Shown: positions 49,860 to 51,693 of the stretch, piece after piece
How the letters are laid out: each line of letters begins with the position of its first letter
Position numbering within the stretch: position 1 is the stretch's first letter
From: Anaerolineales bacterium
Lineage (GTDB): Bacteria; Chloroflexota; Anaerolineae; Anaerolineales; UBA6663
NCBI GenBank assembly: GCA_020845955.1
Contig: JADLEU010000333.1
Coordinates: 1 to 51,693 of the forward strand
Direction: 5' to 3'
DNA length: 51,693 nt
Program-made: the position numbers and the translations under genes
Notes under the pieces: generated by a model
Database searches by the model: none
Seen by the model: the letters and a program-made list of their open reading frames with translations, nothing else
What the model was told of the DNA's origin: nothing

Positions 49860-51466
49860 AGGCGGTCCCACGGTGAAGCACCCGAACTTGGGGTCCAGCG
49901 AAACACATCGTCCACTGGGGTTCCTGGAATGACCCCATATCTGCCATCCTTGGCTGTCTTTGACTCCTCTGTCTCGACAGCGAGGACGAGATAGAAAACC
50001 GCAGCACGTGCGATTTGCATCGCCTTAATACACTCACGCAGGAACACGTCGACGTGCAACCGCGGAATGGCACCATCTTTTTCATCGGGTATGACGATAT
50101 CGTGCAGAACCAGGAAGCGATGCGTGAGCACGTTACGCCGCTGAATTAGCCATTCGTACGCGCCGCCACGCCGCAAATCTAGCGCGAGGTCGAACAACGC
50201 AAGGATGAACCAATTCTTCTTGGAGGTCAGCTCTGGCCTCAGTGTGGTTGAGGAAATGCTCTCCGTCCAGATACTTCTGTAGTTGACACGCTCATCGCCA
50301 ACTGACGTGATACCAAAGTAGTCACGCACGAACATGGAGATCTTGTCCATCACATCAATGGTCAACCGAAACGCGTTTTTTAAGAGTTGGATATAGGCGC
50401 TGTGGAGGGAATAGTCTAGCGGGTAGTATAGCGCCACGTCCTCATCGACCGTGTCAACCACATCGGACCGGAATTGAGACTGCACCAGAAAGTACCGCGC
50501 CAGAATGTAGTCCTGTTTGATCTGGTTGAGAAAAGTGATGCAACGGTCAAACTTCGTATCATCATCAAGTGCAGCGTGCATCCGGGTGATGTACAGTGGA
50601 TCACCATATATCGCCCACTCTGGACGGCTTAGGACAGTGCTAGGCGTCAAGTACAGTTCATTCTGCGCGCAAAAGCGTTGCAGAAAGCGGTGGAAGGTCG
50701 TCTGTGGTGGGTTGCGACTGTGGAATTCGGGGCTTACCTGGCTGTGGCTTTCGATAGCACTTTGGACAGCTGCCGACACTCGCTCAAATGTAGTCTTTTC
50801 TGGTGTGTGAAGTGGTTTCTGGATCGCCTGCGCTAACAACTCCCTTGCTGTCAACATGAATTGGTGTGTGTGCCCGTGTGCGAGTCCTGCAAGGCGAAAG
50901 ATGGTCATCGCCTTATTGCCCAGTGCCATCCCCATGGTCGAGTCCACGCGAAGTGCTCGGTCATAATAAGTGATAGCCTCGACAGAGCGACTGACGGAAT
51001 CAAGCAAGTTGGCAAAGTTGACGTACAACTGCGCATGAAGGTGTGGTGACGCCAAGCCTGCCTCGGCCTCAACCATGGCCATAGCTTCTCGGAAAAGCGC
51101 TTTGGCACGCACATGAGATGCATCGAGCATCTCCAGCTCGAAACATCTTCGCTTTCGGATACTCCACAGCGCCGAAAAGCCGTTAGCAGCATTGTAGAGC
51201 AGGTGCACGCGTTGAACAGGATGTGTCATCTGCCCAATGCCATACTCGATGAACTGTGTGCCCCGGGCGATCATCGCTTCATCCGACCTGAGAGAGCCCA
51301 AGTCGATCATGATTCCGCCAAGATCCGCCTTGGCCCGAACGGCTTCTGCTTGGTCGAGCACCTGGGGCAATGCCGCCTCGGCTGTCGCAACAAACCCCAC
51401 AGCCCCTTCCAGGTCATTGGCATCAAGTGCGCGGTCGGCCGCCTGTATGCTGTCGAAGATGCTCAT
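49856..51466 (-). CDS. TPR-HEPN protein, LA2681-like
   Basis: 536 residues. The N-terminal 240 are TPR-like helical repeats (clear unit at 146-190, AQLYVNFANLLDSVSRSVEAITYYDRAL). The C-terminal domain (about 330-500) carries YEWLIQRRNVLTHRFLVLHD, with R444-N445-x3-H449, the catalytic R-x4-H motif of HEPN ribonucleases, matching the LA2681-like HEPN family as I recall it. HEPN proteins usually cleave RNA in abortive infection or toxin-antitoxin systems; the TPR part would sense or bind a partner. It overlaps the next gene by ATGA and has a weak ribosome site. Confidence 0.72.
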   Translation of the reverse strand: MSIFDSIQAADRALDANDLEGAVGFVATAEAALPQVLDQAEAVRAKADLGGIMIDLGSLRSDEAMIARGTQFIEYGIGQMTHPVQRVHLLYNAANGFSALWSIRKRRCFELEMLDASHVRAKALFREAMAMVEAEAGLASPHLHAQLYVNFANLLDSVSRSVEAITYYDRALRVDSTMGMALGNKAMTIFRLAGLAHGHTHQFMLTARELLAQAIQKPLHTPEKTTFERVSAAVQSAIESHSQVSPEFHSRNPPQTTFHRFLQRFCAQNELYLTPSTVLSRPEWAIYGDPLYITRMHAALDDDTKFDRCITFLNQIKQDYILARYFLVQSQFRSDVVDTVDEDVALYYPLDYSLHSAYIQLLKNAFRLTIDVMDKISMFVRDYFGITSVGDERVNYRSIWTESISSTTLRPELTSKKNWFILALFDLALDLRRGGAYEWLIQRRNVLTHRFLVLHDIVIPDEKDGAIPRLHVDVFLRECIKAMQIARAAVFYLVLAVETEESKTAKDGRYGVIPGTPVDDVFRWTPSSGASPWDRL

Positions 51467-51496
51467 TTTCGTGATTGCGAAAGAAGCAGCTGCCCA

Positions 51497-51693
51497 TCAG
51501 CAGTTGCGGTCAAGTGTTCCTCGAAGCGCTTTGTTCCACTCAGTCGCCCTCAACCAAAAGAGCGCGTCTAGCAGTCTGTCGGAGAGGAGAGCCGCTACAC
51601 CCGTTGAATGGCGTTCAGCGATGATTCTGTGGCGCTCCGAGGGCATTGAGCGGCCCAACCCCGTGCTTTTTTCAGGCAGTAGACGTGCGGGTA
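51497..51693 (-). CDS. C-terminal fragment of a gene off the window edge
   Basis: An open - strand frame from the edge to TGA (51499-51497), about 64 residues ending ALFWLRATEWNKALRGTLDRNC. It is collinear with the defence genes and 30 bp upstream of the HEPN gene. No family could be recognised from this tail. It is not obviously HsdM or HsdS. It may be part of the same operon. Confidence 0.35.
   Translation of the reverse strand, partial: PARLLPEKSTGLGRSMPSERHRIIAERHSTGVAALLSDRLLDALFWLRATEWNKALRGTLDRNC

Noticed and set aside
1-51693. tRNA, rRNA or CRISPR array
   Set aside because: Intergenic gaps were read for cloverleaf ends, T-loop GTTC patterns and regularly spaced repeats; none was convincing.

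Overview
The window looks like accessory DNA from a high-GC bacterium, most likely a Chloroflexota (Anaerolineae/Caldilineae-like). This is inferred from Pro/Thr-rich 'TPTPT' linkers in surface proteins, a Tad pilus set without secretin or outer-membrane parts, and a T4SS with only monoderm-type components. No rRNA, tRNA or CRISPR array was seen, and no ribosomal or core metabolic genes are present.

Region A (about 1.0-35.4 kb, mostly + strand, many 1-20 bp gene overlaps) reads as one mobile-element backbone. It starts with a ParA/ParB pair whose promoter overlaps a perfect 34-bp palindrome. A complete Tad (Flp) pilus machine follows: CpaB, CpaE/TadZ, the CpaF/TadA ATPase, TadB, TadC, Flp pilin and TadE/G-like pseudopilins; the prepilin peptidase sits 20 kb downstream. 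It runs directly into a minimal conjugation-type T4SS: VirB2-like, TrbL/VirB6-like, PrgI/VirB3-like, VirB4, an M23 hydrolase and a VirD4/TraD-like coupling ATPase. Then come DNA-processing genes (a replication-relaxation-like winged-helix protein, a CHC2 primase, a PD-(D/E)XK-like Fe-S protein and a DnaB-like helicase) and a two-component regulatory block (two histidine kinases, two response regulators). No VirB11-type ATPase other than the Tad one was found, so one ATPase might serve both machines. Two antisense cargo genes (DUF4367-like protein, alpha/beta hydrolase) interrupt the T4SS operon. No relaxase or integrase was recognised, so an ICE and a plasmid cannot be told apart.

Region B (35.4-42.5 kb) holds two accessory modules. 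The first is a ParB-like protein overlapping a D12-class adenine methyltransferase, behind its own promoter and an attenuator-like leader. The second is a tight operon of an XRE regulator, an ImmA/IrrE metallopeptidase, a 7-TM protein of the MAB_1171c/DUF6545 type and a phytoene/squalene-synthase-like enzyme. An intact ISAs1-family element sits exactly one codon before the original stop of the last gene, with a perfect 10-bp target duplication.

Region C (42.6-51.7 kb, all - strand, visibly lower GC) is a defence island. In transcription order it holds the tail of an unknown gene, a TPR-HEPN (LA2681-like) protein, a translationally coupled unknown protein, a type I restriction HsdR without HsdM/HsdS in view, and a short prokaryotic Argonaute with its DUF4365-APAZ nuclease partner (SPARDA type).

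Gene calls rest on reading translations and motifs by eye; no database search was possible.
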